Below are positions 10,308 to 22,200 of a stretch of 64,000 bases of DNA, piece after piece. The translations under genes and the position numbers were made by a program. The notes under the pieces are model-generated. The model saw only the letters and a program-made list of their open reading frames with translations. It was not told the DNA's origin and did not search any database. Numbering within the stretch: the stretch's first letter is position 1; each line of letters opens with the position of its first letter. This stretch comes from Anodontia alba (Eukaryota; Mollusca; Bivalvia; Lucinida; Lucinidae), in the NCBI GenBank assembly GCA_964016985.1, contig OZ024828.1, forward strand, positions 86,630,308 to 86,694,307. Direction: 5' to 3'.

Positions 10308-10314
10308 GGGGGGA
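10308..10314 (+). promoter_or_regulatory. Polypurine tract
   Basis: GGGGGGA immediately before the 3' LTR, the expected place for plus-strand priming. Confidence 0.8.
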
Positions 10315-10541
10315 TGTTGTGATTATGGTGAAAATGAGCAGAGCGCTTTGGTGGAATTGGCGGAAAGTTGATGGGGCGAAACGACCCCGTTGATGATGCT
10401 TGTAGTTGTAGTTAGATTTAGCTCCCTTGATAGACGGATGGCATTCTGGGTATCGCTGAAGTGCGCGAATAAAAAATAAAAACTGTTTAGAAGAAGAAAA
10501 TCTTTATTTTGTGTTAATCCCCAAAAGGAAGAAACTCAACA
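10315..10541 (+). repeat. 3' LTR
   Basis: 227 bp, matching 720-946 throughout. It is followed by ATTC, the repeat of the bases before the 5' LTR. Confidence 0.95.
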
Positions 10542-10639
10542 ATTCCTTGTAGTACAAAAACTATTGGCCAAAGTCTGTTTTTCTGATATATCAAGTGTAG
10601 ACAATACAAGAGGTGGAATAGCCAGAGTAATGTCCTTGG

Positions 10640-10870
10640 ACATAATGTAGGCCGCACCATATGAAAACATGTCTTTGGGCATATGCAGACAGTGAAGGCC
10701 CAGATCAGCCTATGCATTTGTACAGTCTGATCAGGGCCTTCACTGTCCACTAACAGAATTGTTGGATACTATAGAATGTGTCAATGGAGAGCAAATGCAT
10801 GTATGAGACTGCGCAAGCACAGTATAATCTGAATCTGTGCATTCTGCCCATATTCAAAGACACCTTTTTG
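10640..10870. repeat. Dispersed element with GACAGTGAAGGCCC hairpin
   Basis: A hairpin variant at 10683-10748 (arms GACAGTGAAGGCCC and GGGCCTTCACTGTC) sits in a larger repeat with TGCGCAAGC-type sequence. Related copies are at 30805-31030 and, split by a SINE, about 24670-25450. Confidence 0.65.
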
Positions 10871-10954
10871 CTTGTCACTGCCCATATGTAGCCTTAAGTC
10901 CTCTAATATCTATGAAATTTCATCCAGATATTCTATATAATAAAAGATAAACTA

Positions 10955-11440
10955 GAAATGTGTCAGTATGACACAGATTCCCCCACCTAGGGCCATATAT
11001 TTTGACCCCTAGCCCCGCCCAGGGGCATGACCCTGGGGCAAAGGTACCATACATTAAAAGGTCTTGATGTAGGTAAGTGTCATACAAAGTTTCAACTTTC
11101 TAGCCCAGAAGATATAAAAGTTATTAGCTGCAAGAGAAACGCGGATGTAAATTTGCACCTAAACTTGCAGGTAAACTTGAACCTGGTTATGAACATGACA
11201 TACACACATACGCACGTAACATCATGGCAAAAGGCAGGCGGGGGCATAAAAAATTCTCAGATACTGAAAAGGGCAACAATAGATTTCACTTATTAACAAT
11301 CCCACACCACACATCCCACATGTTATGCAAATTTTGAACTAAATCCATTAATAAATAATCAAGTTAACAGTCTGAAGCAAAGTACAGACAGATGAACAGA
11401 AACCAAAGGGATAAAACTACAGCAAGTGACTGGAGGGCCA
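10955..11440. repeat. Left part of a dispersed element starting TGTGTCAGTATGACACA
   Basis: Opens with the hairpin TGTGTCAgtaTGACACA and continues into sequence related to 29230-29640. A similar start occurs near 61888. The short ORF here is not gene-like. Confidence 0.5.
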
Positions 11441-12290
11441 TGAATAACCCCGGCCGATGCCATTTTTTAATCATAAAAAATAATTGAAGTCTATGACAAT
11501 GATATAAGGCAAAATTAATGGACCAAGAAATAAAGATCACTGATCCACATATAGGTTACAAGGTCGATCTTTGAGTGACACCAATCCATTATCCCAAGTA
11601 CAACATTTCTCGATCAAGCAGTCTTCAAGAATGAAGCAAAATTGCTAGACCATAAAATGACCTACACGATTGGTCAATCTGATGTGTAACATTGATTCAT
11701 TATACCAACTATGATGTTAATCCATCAAATAATCTAGAAGATATTCAACAAAATACTAGTTCATGAAGTCATCTCGACTTATATTTACTTTGTGGTCAAA
11801 GTTTCGGTCACATTGTCTCATTAACTGAAAATATGACTCTTGCAGCAAATAGTGTTGCAAATATAAGACAAAATCACTGGGCCATGAAAAGTAAGTCACA
11901 AAGACCTACATTTATTTTGAGGTCAAATGTGTCATACTGACCCATAATCTCACAGTAAGATATTCATACACCAAATTGTCTTCAAGATGTAACGTAAAAC
12001 CACTGGACCATGAAATATAGGTCACAGTGACCTACATCTTCTTTGAGGTCAAATGTCAGGTCATACTGATTCATAATCCCAAATAAGGATGTTCAATGAA
12101 ATATAGGTCACAATGACTTACATTTATTTTAAGGTCAAAGCTAGGGTCATACATATTCATAATCCCAAAGTATGGTGTACATACATGAGACTGATAGGAC
12201 AAAATTAGTGGACTGTGAAATGTAGGTCATGTTGACCTTCATTTTATGACCCAAAAGTCCATGTTACAAGGTTGAGCCATGTCTGACCAG
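11440..12290. repeat. Tandem array with AGGTCAnnnTGACCT palindromes
   Basis: Five or so diverged units each carrying phrases like CACTGGACCATGAAATA and AGGTCACAGTGACCTACAT. Perfect inverted AGGTCA/TGACCT pairs with 3-bp spacers occur at 12019-12033 and 12224-12238. Related units occur at 34430-34690. Confidence 0.7.
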
Positions 12291-12314
12291 CTAACTGCAA
12301 TTAAAGTTAGAATA

Positions 12315-12960
12315 GATTCTTAAAAAAAAACCTCTTAAGCCTGCTAAAGTCTGTGACCTTGACCTTGAGGTAATGGGCAGGGATGGGGATAGTGGTGAAT
12401 AAAACTTTAGACCAATATCTATCGTCATACCAAATATAAAACAAATCCATTTTATGGCTTGGAAAATGTAAGTTCTTAGAAACTTTAACACAAAATTGTA
12501 GATGTTGAGTAAGGACAGAAAAACGTAGGTACATCCTATTCCTGGATATGCAAGTAACATCTACCTTATAAGCTTTGCTATAACAATCAATTTTAAGTAT
12601 GATGGCAATCAACCAAATAGTATTCAAGGTATGAAACAAAATCACTGGACAATGATTGTTACCCCAAACCCACATTCCCCATCCCTGATCTCTACCCCCT
12701 TCCAGCAGGGTCTGAAATATTACTGCTATGCACATGCAATCATATTTGATATATCAACTTTTTAACAATTAGTTTAAGTCATAAAATATATAACTTTTAA
12801 GCTTGCTAAAATTGCCTAAGTTCTTAGTCTGTTACCTTGACCTTGAGGTCAAGGGCAGGAGTGGGGATATTGGTGAATAAAATTTTAGACCAATATTTAT
12901 CACCTTACCAAATATCAATGAAATCCACCATATGGTTTGGAAATACAAGCTTTCATGCAA
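12315..12960. repeat. Pair of long direct repeats
   Basis: About 12315-12480 and 12795-12960 share TGACCTTGACCTTGAGGT, GGTGAATAAAA and TTTAGACCAATAT in order. The ORFs over this stretch are not supported as genes. Confidence 0.6.
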
Positions 12961-13129
12961 AACTTTGACGTAGGTGTTAACTAACAGAAGCGTGAACATA
13001 AAAACTAACTGATGGATGAACGGAAAGACAAAAAATATATACCTCTTGGCATACTTTGTATGCCAGGGGTATAATAATGCCCCATCACTATGATTTGCCT
13101 GGTATAGAAAGAAAATACCTTTTACTTAC

Positions 13130-13222
13130 AATGACCCCTGTTTTAGCAGGTTTTTCACTACCTGGCATATCCACAAATTGCAGATGACCAACTCTGACAT
13201 GTTTTTCAACATCTTCATGTAT
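13130..13222 (-). CDS. Kinesin exon 9 (switch II)
   Basis: Acceptor TTTAACAG, donor GTAAGT, 31 codons in phase 0. Encodes [19 protein letters not shown]. Switch II DLAGSE reads DMPGSE, keeping Asp, Gly and Glu. Confidence 0.88.
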
Positions 13223-16200
13223 CTGTTAAAAATAAATAAAATGAAATACCACACACACACACACAAACACATGCGCACACAAGAAGATTTAGTATGTAAC
13301 AAATCCAAGTTCTTATAAGTGATTTTCAACATGACTGCAAAGGCAATCATCTTAGATTTCCGATCAGTACAATTTCTGCTATTTTTGATCTACAAGTCAC
13401 CATGATACTTCCTATCAAGTTTCGACTCAACTGGCCAGTTCATTCAGGAGAAATAGTTCAAAATAGATTTTCAAGATGGCAACTGTTGGGACCATATTGG
13501 ATTTCCAGTCAGAACAATATTAGCTACTTTTGCTCTACAAGTCACCCAAACACTTCCTACCAAGTGGATTGGTATTTTCGTTCAGAAGAAGTTCAAAATA
13601 GATTTTCAAGATGGCCACTATCTTGGATTTCCAATCGGAACAAGTTTAGCTATTTTTAATTTGAAAGTCACCCTGCTACTTCCTACCAAGTTTCAAGTCA
13701 GTTGGCCTCTTGGCTCAAGAGAAGTTCAATATAGATTTTCAAGATGGCAGCTGTGGTGGCCAGCTTGGACTTCCAATCAGAACTATTTTAGCTGCGTTTC
13801 CCCATACTTCCTACCAAGTTTTGAGTCAGTTGGCCTTTTGGTTCAGGAGAAGAAGCGCAAAACAGATTTTCAAAATGGTGGTCATGGAAGCCATCTTGGA
13901 CTTCCAATTGGAATGACTTTAGCTATATACTTTTGATCTGCAAGTCACTGACACTTCCTACCGAGTTTCAAGTCAGATGGCCTTTCAGTTCAGAAGTTTA
14001 AAATAGATTTTCAAGACGGCATCAAGGCAGCTATCTTGAATTTCCAATAAAAATGATTTTCACTATTTTTTATCTTTAAGTCACCATTAGACTTCCTACC
14101 AATTTTCGAGTCAATTAGCCTTTCCGTTCAGGAGATTAAGGGCAAAATTAATTTTCAAGATGCCAGCCACATCTCAGATTTCTGAACGGAAAGATTTAAG
14201 CTAATTTTGATGTATAATTTGTCTCAATATTTCCTCACAAGTTATGAGATAACTGGCCTTTCGGTTCATCAATTGAAGGGCAAAATAGATTTTCAAGATG
14301 GCAGCTATGGTGGCCAAGATGGCCATCTCTGATCAGAAAGATTTTAGCTATTTTTGATCTACAAGTTGCCCCGATACTTCCTACCATGTTTCGAGTCAAT
14401 TGGCCTTTCGGCTCAGAAGAACAAAATAGATTTTTAAGCCATAGCGACCATCTTGGATTTTTGATCAGAACAATTTTAGCTATATCTGATCTGCATCTTG
14501 CCCCGATATTTCCTACCAAGTTTGGAGTCAATTGGCCTTCCCGTTCAGGAGAAGCCCAAAATAGATTTTCAAGATGGCAGCCATCTCTGATATCCTATCG
14601 TAAATCTTTTTGCTATTTTTGATCTACAAGTCACCCCAATGCTTCCTAGCAAGTTTTGAGTCAGATGGCCCAGGGGTGTAGGAGTAGTAGGCTTTTAAAG
14701 CAAATTGTTGATGCAGCATAACATATATTGACTGACCACAATAGCTCACCTTGAATGCTTTGTGCTCAGGTGAGCTAATAAGGTGATCAACAACTGTGTA
14801 ACAAATTCAAAGAATCCAATCTGAAGACTTCCTTTGTTCTTCTTTATAAGATGTGTGCAATAGTAAGTCAAGAACACATGTATTGGTGTACTGTATTTAT
14901 CCTAGGTATTTGGACAGACCGGCTATAGCAAACAGAGTAGCCTCTGATCAGATGCCATATAACACTGCATCTGCTCAGGGTCTACACTGTTTGCCATTCA
15001 TCCAGTAATATGTTAGATACAAGATGGACTTGTTCAAATATTAGGAAAAGTATGGTAATGAGTTAATGTATCAGCAAATTTAGGGTATCTATATTAAATT
15101 ATTTTCAATAATTTCTGATCCTGTGTGCCAAATTAAGAGGGGTCCTTGCTCTCATAAAAAAATAGAGCAACAACTGTCAAAATTTCCAACAAAAGCATAC
15201 TCTTACCTGACAATGCTCGACTGTGACAGTGAAGATGTTACAGGTCCTTCTAATATCTATAGCACAATTTGTTGCCCTGAAATGAAAGAGTGCTGTGTCA
15301 AACGAACTTAATGCTCAGCATGCTGGGTAAAAATTCAGCAGATATTTTGAATTATTATATAACCTAAAAATACTCTTTTTCATTGATGAGAGCTGTTTTC
15401 AGCCCAGTGAATATTTCTGATGTTCACAGGCTCGGAGATTTTTCCATTGAATATTGGACCTAAAATTAGAACATAACACGAAAGAATGTATTTTGGGGAA
15501 TTTATCAGTCTGTTCATTGGTTATATAATAAAACAACTGTTGACTTACGGGTCATTGAATATGATATCCAATGAAGGATACCAATATTGACCTAGCTATT
15601 GTCTCGGTCAATATTGGTATTTTCCAGTGGATTTCACATCATATTCAATGACTCAATAGTCAATAACTGTATAATATTTTTCCAAGAAAATAGGCTTTGC
15701 CATGTTGTGCAAATTTCCTTAGGAAATGTTAAAGCCTCCCTTTCCATTTTGGGATACTCTGAAAGGAAGCATTTGCTCCTCTTGGGAGTGACTCCCATTT
15801 TTGAAATGGTGGCAGAACTTCTCAGATGTATCCATTTATCTTAATACATAGAGCTCCAGGTGAGCTAACAATTGAAGATCTTCAAAATGGCTGCTGTAGC
15901 AGCCATCATGGATATCGTAACAAAATGGTTTTAGCAATTCTGAATCTCCATGTCGTCCAAATGCCTCTCATCAAGTTTCGGCTCAATCCTACTTACCATT
16001 CGGAAGCAGATGAGGTTTGAAGATTTTCAAGATGGCCACCTTGGCAGTCATCTTAGATATCGGAACAGAAAGATTTAGTAATTCTGAATCTCTATGTCAC
16101 TCCTATGCCTCCCACCAAGGTTTGGCTCAATCTGCATTATGGTTTGGGAGGAGATGTTGTTTGAAGAATTTCAAGATGGCCGCCATGGCGGCCAACTTGG

Positions 16201-19200
16201 ATATTGGAATGGAATAAATTTAGCAGTTCTGAATCTCTATGTCTCACCAATGCCTTCAGCTTAATCTGACTGAACGTTCGGGAGCAGATGTTTCAAGATT
16301 TTCAAGATGGCCACATGGTGGCTGTCTTGGATATACTGGAACGGAACAAATTCAGCAATTCTAAATCTTCATGTCACCCCAATGCCTCCTACCAAGTTTG
16401 GGCTCAATCCGGCTTACCGTTTGGGAGCAGACGTGGTTTGGAGATTTTCAAGATGGCCACTGTGGCGGCCACCTTAGATATTGGAACAGCATGATTTTTG
16501 AAATTCTGAATCTCTATGTGCTCTGATGTCTCCAATCAAGTTTCTGCTCAATCCGACATACAGTTTGTGAGGCTGTTTGAAGATTTTCAAGATGGCTGAC
16601 ATGGATATCAGAACAGTGATTTAAGCAATTCTAAATCTCCATGTGGTCCCAATGTCTCCCACCAAATTTGGGCTCAATCTGACAGGGTTCGTGAGCAGAT
16701 ATGGTTTCAAGATTATCAAGATTATCAAGATGGCCGCCCAGGCGGCCATCTTGGATAGCGAAACAGAATGATTTTAGCAATTCTGAATCTCTACGTTGCT
16801 TAGATGCTTCCCATCAAGTTTCGGCTCAATCCATCATACCGTTTGGGAGAAGATGTTGTTTGAAGAATTTCAAGATGGCCGTTGGCCATCTTGGATATCG
16901 GAACGGAATGATTTTAGCACTTCTGAAGCTCTATGTTGCTATGATGCCTCCCATAAAATTTCGGCTCAATATGACTTTTGGTTTGGGAGATGTCGTTTGA
17001 AGAATAACAAGATGGACGCCGTGGCATTATTGCACAATGACAGAAGGGCTTTTATTGTGCAATGACAGACAGGCCTTTATTGTGCAATAACAGAAGAACC
17101 TTTATTGTGCAATGACAGAAAGGCCTGTTTTGTGCAATAACAGAACCTTTATTGTGCAATGACAGAAGGCCTTTATTGTGCAATAACAGAAGAACCTTTA
17201 TTGTGCAATGACAGAAAGGCCTCTTTTGTGCAATAACCAAAGAACCTTTATTATGCAATGACAGAAGGCCTTTATTGTGCAGTAACAGAAGAACCTTTAT
17301 TGTGCAATGACAGAAAGGCCTGTTTTGTGCAGTAACAGAAGCTTTATTATGCAATGACAGAAAGTCTTTATTGTGCAATAACAGAAGAACCTTTATTGTG
17401 CAAAGATAGAAAGGCCGGTTTTGTGCAATAACAGAAGAACCTTTATTGTGCAATGACCAAAGGGCCTGTTTTGTGCAATAACAGAAAAGGCCTTTATTGT
17501 GCAATGACAGAAAAGGCCTTTACTATGCAATGAAAGAAAGGCCTTTATTGTGCAATGACAGAATGGCCTTTATTGTGCAATAACAGAAGGGCCTTTATTG
17601 TGCAATGACAGAAGGGCCTTTATTGTGCAATGAGACAAGGGTCTTTATTGTGCAATAACAGAAGGGCCTTTACTATGCGATGAAAGAAGGGCCTTTACTG
17701 TGCAATGACAGAAAGGGCCTTTACTTTGTTATGACAGAAGGGGCTTTATTAAGCAATGACAGAAGGGCCATTATTGTGCAGTGACAGAAGGGTGTTTATT
17801 GTGCAATGACTAAAGGCCTTTTTTATGCAATGACAGAATCAAAGAATACTACAGAATCTATCTATAAACATCTCATGGAGATATATGACCTAGTACAGAG
17901 GATTTTTGCAGTTTTTGTATATGATACCCTTCCCCCTAGCCCCTACAGAAGTTTTTTTCAGGTAGGAATATAGCAAGGCTCCATTTTCTTTGAATGCAGT
18001 AACAAAAATCACAAATTATACCTAAATATTAGGAAACAAGAAATACTTCTGCAAATCTTGTTGCAGTGAAAAAACTGAATTTTCACCTGTCTCACCAAGT
18101 ACATGACCGAGTATCAGTCCATATCATAACAAAAAAAATGCCTAACAGCATTATGGATGGGTTTTTTAAAATAGTTAACCAAAAGGTATATCTCAGAAGA
18201 TGCCCAATGCCGCCCCCCACTCCCAACGCCTGCCCACATGGACATTGCTATTTTAACGAAAGGATTTTTGAATAACCCATCCAAAAATATATGGGTCTGT
18301 CTATAATCAGACTTGGCCATGTATATGAATGGGGTGTGTTTCTAGTCTCACCCTTTAAAGCACTAAGCACATTCGTAAAAGACGACATTCTCAAACTGAT
18401 ATCAGTTATTTTTAGAGGAAATAAGAAAGGACATTTCATGTGATTTGTCTATTAGGCAGATAGTTCCCATGAAATTTCTTTTCTTTGAAAAAAAAAGGGT
18501 TAACAAACACACATCCATACCAAAGTCTATGCAAAGTCCACACCCCTCCTCTGACACAAACAGAGACCACTGCAAGTCCATGTCATCCCCACCCCTCTCC
18601 TGAGACAAACAGAGAAAACCCTCTTTTGACTGCATGGTTGTACAGGCTATCTGGGCCTTTGCTCTTTGCACATCATACACTTTTATAAACTATGACCATC
18701 TTAATCTGGTAACTGATGTACTCTACAGTATCCAGTGATTCTGTATTAAAGTGGACAGTGAAGTCCTGATCAGGCTGCTCAGATATATGGGTTGATCTGG
18801 GCCTGTATTACGATGTCCTGGAGAAACCTTTTTCATGACATACAGTCAACTCTCGTAATCTCGAAGTCCAAGGGACTCTCTGAAATACATACCTTGATAT
18901 TTCAGATTTGCAGAATTGAGGAAAAAAATAAATCGAATAACCACTTTTTACAAATGAATGTGTTATTTGACTCCTGAAGTTAGAGATATATTGATATTGA
19001 AAATATTGTGGAAAAGAGGAGAAATTCTCCTCTTTTCCGCAATATTTTGTTACCTGTTGTTAAATTTCAATGTTAAAACAGGGACCAGATTTTCACTTCG
19101 ACATAAGCGGTTATTCGAGATAAGCAAAGTTGAGATAATGAGAATCGACTGTAGTTTGAATATGTGAATGAAGAGGGAAAGGCTTGGCCAAACTATAGCT

Positions 19201-22200
19201 TTACATAAGACGCTTTTTAGGACAAGTAAGGTATGACATCTCAATAAATAGCTCCAGATAATAAGGCATTTTTTTTCAACCAAAAAGCATTGATATTTTT
19301 CTTATTTTTCCACAAAAACATGTTGTGGTACTCATTAGAAGCACCTCACCAAGTTGCTTCTAACAAGTATCCACAACATATGTTTTCATGGAGAAATACT
19401 AGACAAGAGGCTTTGGCCTCTGAAATCGCTCACCTGAGAACATCTGCCTTAAGACTTGATATTATATTTCAAATGCCGTAGTCTTGGCACATAATTATTT
19501 ATCCAATGCAATGTAGAACTCAAGACATTACTGGACATCCAAGGAACAATCCAGTGAAGTTTGTTTGAAATAGGCCCACTTATTAATTAAAGGTTTTTCC
19601 ATTTTTTGTTCTGATGATTTTACACAGTTTGATAGTGTGCCAGGTCCCTATGAGTTACAGGGAATTTTTTGATTTTTTTTTTTCTTTTTTTAGCATTGGT
19701 GGCCATTTTGTTCAGCAGAGCAGAATGGTTTGAGCAATTTTGGTAAAGGGCCTCCCAAAAAATTATCCTATCAAGTTTGGTTGAAATTCGACCAGTGGTT
19801 ACGGAGGAGATGTTGTTTGAAGTTGTTTTTTTCTATTTTTAGCTCTGGCAGTCATTTTATGCAGCAAAGTGGAACAGTTTGAGCAGTTTGGTAGAAGATC
19901 TCCCAAGGAACAATCCTATTAAGTTTAGTTGAAATCCGCAAAGTGGTAATGGAAGAGATGTTGTTTGTTGTTTTTCTATTTTTAGCTCTGGCCGCCATTT
20001 TGTGCAGTGGAGCCAAAAAATTTGAGCAATTTTGGTTTGTTTGTTTGATTTGGGCTTAACGTTGCTTTCAACTTCTTTCAGTCATATCCCGATGGTTGTG
20101 GCAGGGAGCTCAATGCTCACTTTCAGAGTGCTGCCTCACTGAAATATCACGCCCCAGACACTTTGACATGATATTCCACCCAGTCACATTATACTGACAC
20201 TGAGCTGACCAGTTCTAGCTCTACTTTCTTAATGCTGAGCGCTAAGCGAAAGAGCAGCTAATACTATTTTTAAAGTCTTTGGTATGACCCAGCCAGGGAT
20301 CAAACCCACATCCTCCCGGTCACAAAGCGGATGCTCTACCACTGTGCCAGTGAGCAATTTTGGTAGAGAACCTCCCACGGAACAATCCTATTGGTTGAAA
20401 TCGGCCAAGGTGTTATGGAGGAGATGCTGTTTGAAGTTGTTTTTTTTTATATCTGTAGCTCTGGCCACCAGTTTTTGCACTTAAGTGGAATGGTTTGTGC
20501 AATTTTTGTAGGGAACTTCCCTAGGAACTATCCCATTAAGTTTGGTTGAAATCCACCAAGTGGTTACAGAGATGTCATTTGAAATATTTCTATTTTTGCT
20601 CTGGCCTCCATTTTGTGCAGTGGAGCGGAACGATTTGAGCAATTTTGGTAGAGGACCTCCCAAGGACCAATCCAAGTTTTGTTGAAATCTGCCAAGTAGT
20701 TATGGAGGAGATGTTGTTTGAAGTGTTTTCTAATTTTAGCACTGGTCATCATTTTGTGCAGCGGAGAGGAACAGTTTGAGCAATTTTTGTAGAGGACCTC
20801 CCAAAGAGCTATCTTATTAAGTTTGGTTGAAATCCGCCCAGTGGTTACAGAGGAGATGTTGTTTGAAATGTTTTTTTCTATTTTTAGCTCTGCAGCCATT
20901 TTGTGCAGTGGAGCAGAAAGATTTGAGCAATTTTGGTAGAAGACCTCCCAAGAAACAATCCTATCAAGTTTGGTTGAAATCTGCCCAGTAGTTACGGCAG
21001 GGATGTCGTTTGAAGTTTTTCAATTTTTAGCTCTGGCAGTTACCGGCACAGAGGCTCAGAGGTAGAGTGTCTGCTTTATGACCGGGACGTTGCGGGTTTG
21101 ATCCCCGGCCAGGTCATACCAAAGACTTTAAAAATGGTACTAGCTGCTCTTTCGCTTGGCGCTCAGCATTAAGAAAGTAGTGCTAGAACTGGTCAGCTCA
21201 GTGTCAGTATAATGTGACTGGGTGGAATATCATGTCAAACTGTCTGGGGTTGACATTTCAGTGAGGCAGCACTCTAAAAGTGAGCATTTAGCTCCCTGCC
21301 TCATCCAGACACTGTCGCAATATGACTGAAAGATTGTGAAAGCGACGTTAAGCCCAAATCAAACAAAACAAAAGCTCTGGCAGCCTTTTTTGTGCAGTGG
21401 AGCAGAACAATTCGAGCAATTTTGGTAGAGGACATCCACAGGAACAATCCAATCAACTTTGGTGAAATCCACCAAGTGGTTACAGAGGAGGCCATTTGAA
21501 GTATTTTCTATTTTTAGCTCTGGCTGCCACTTTGTGCAGCGGAGCGGAATGATTTGAGCAATTTTGGTAGAGGACCTCCTAAGGAACAATCCTATCAAGT
21601 TTGGTTGAATTCTGTCCAGTGGTTAGAGAGCTGTCATTTGAATTTTTTTTTATTTTTAGTTCTGGCAGCCATTTTGTGCTGCTGAGCAGAACGATTTGAG
21701 CAATTTTGGTAGAGGACCTCGCAAGAAACAATCCTATCATGTTTGACTGAAATTCGCCCAGTAGTTACAGATGGCCATTTTGTGCAGTGGGGCAGAATGG
21801 TTTGAGCAATTTTGGTAGAAGACCTCCCAAGGAACAATCCTATCAAGTTTGGTTGAAATCTGACCAGTGGTTATGGAGATGTTGTTTGAAGTTTCTTCTA
21901 TTTTTAGCTCTGACAGCCATTTTGTACAACGGAGCAGAACGATTTGAGCAATTTTGGTAGAGGACCTCCCAAAGAATTGTCCTATCAAGTTTGGTTGAAA
22001 TCCACCCAGTTGTTACGGAGAAGATGTCATTAGAAGTTTTTCTATTTTTTAGCTCTGGCAGCCATTTTGTGCAGTGGAGCAGAACAATTTGAGCAATTTT
22101 GGTACAGGACCTCCCAAGGAACAATCCAGTCATGTTTGATTGAAATCCACCCAGTAGTTACAGGGGAGATGTCATTTAAAGTATTTTCTATTTTTAACTC

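Larger units (their letters stand above)
720..10541 (+). mobile_element. Full-length Ty3/Gypsy LTR retrotransposon
   Basis: A 9.8-kb element bounded by two 227-bp LTRs that start TGTTG and end CAACA and look identical base for base. It is flanked by the 4-bp duplication ATTC (716-719 and 10542-10545). Order: 5' LTR, primer-binding site, gag (1165-2364), pol (-1 frame, to 7445), a 2.9-kb untranslated 3' region, polypurine tract, 3' LTR. Protease, reverse transcriptase, RNase H, integrase order is that of Ty3/Gypsy (Metaviridae). Gag and pol are uninterrupted and the LTRs agree, so insertion was recent and the copy may be active. No envelope ORF is seen. It lies downstream of the last visible kinesin exon, antisense to that gene. 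Confidence 0.95.

Noticed and set aside
12307..12735. 142-residue minus-strand ORF
   Set aside because: Lies over long direct repeats, has no recognisable domain and no splice context linking it to the kinesin gene.
17052..17504. 150-residue minus-strand ORF
   Set aside because: Translation of a tandem 26-27-bp minisatellite; no protein character beyond the repeat.
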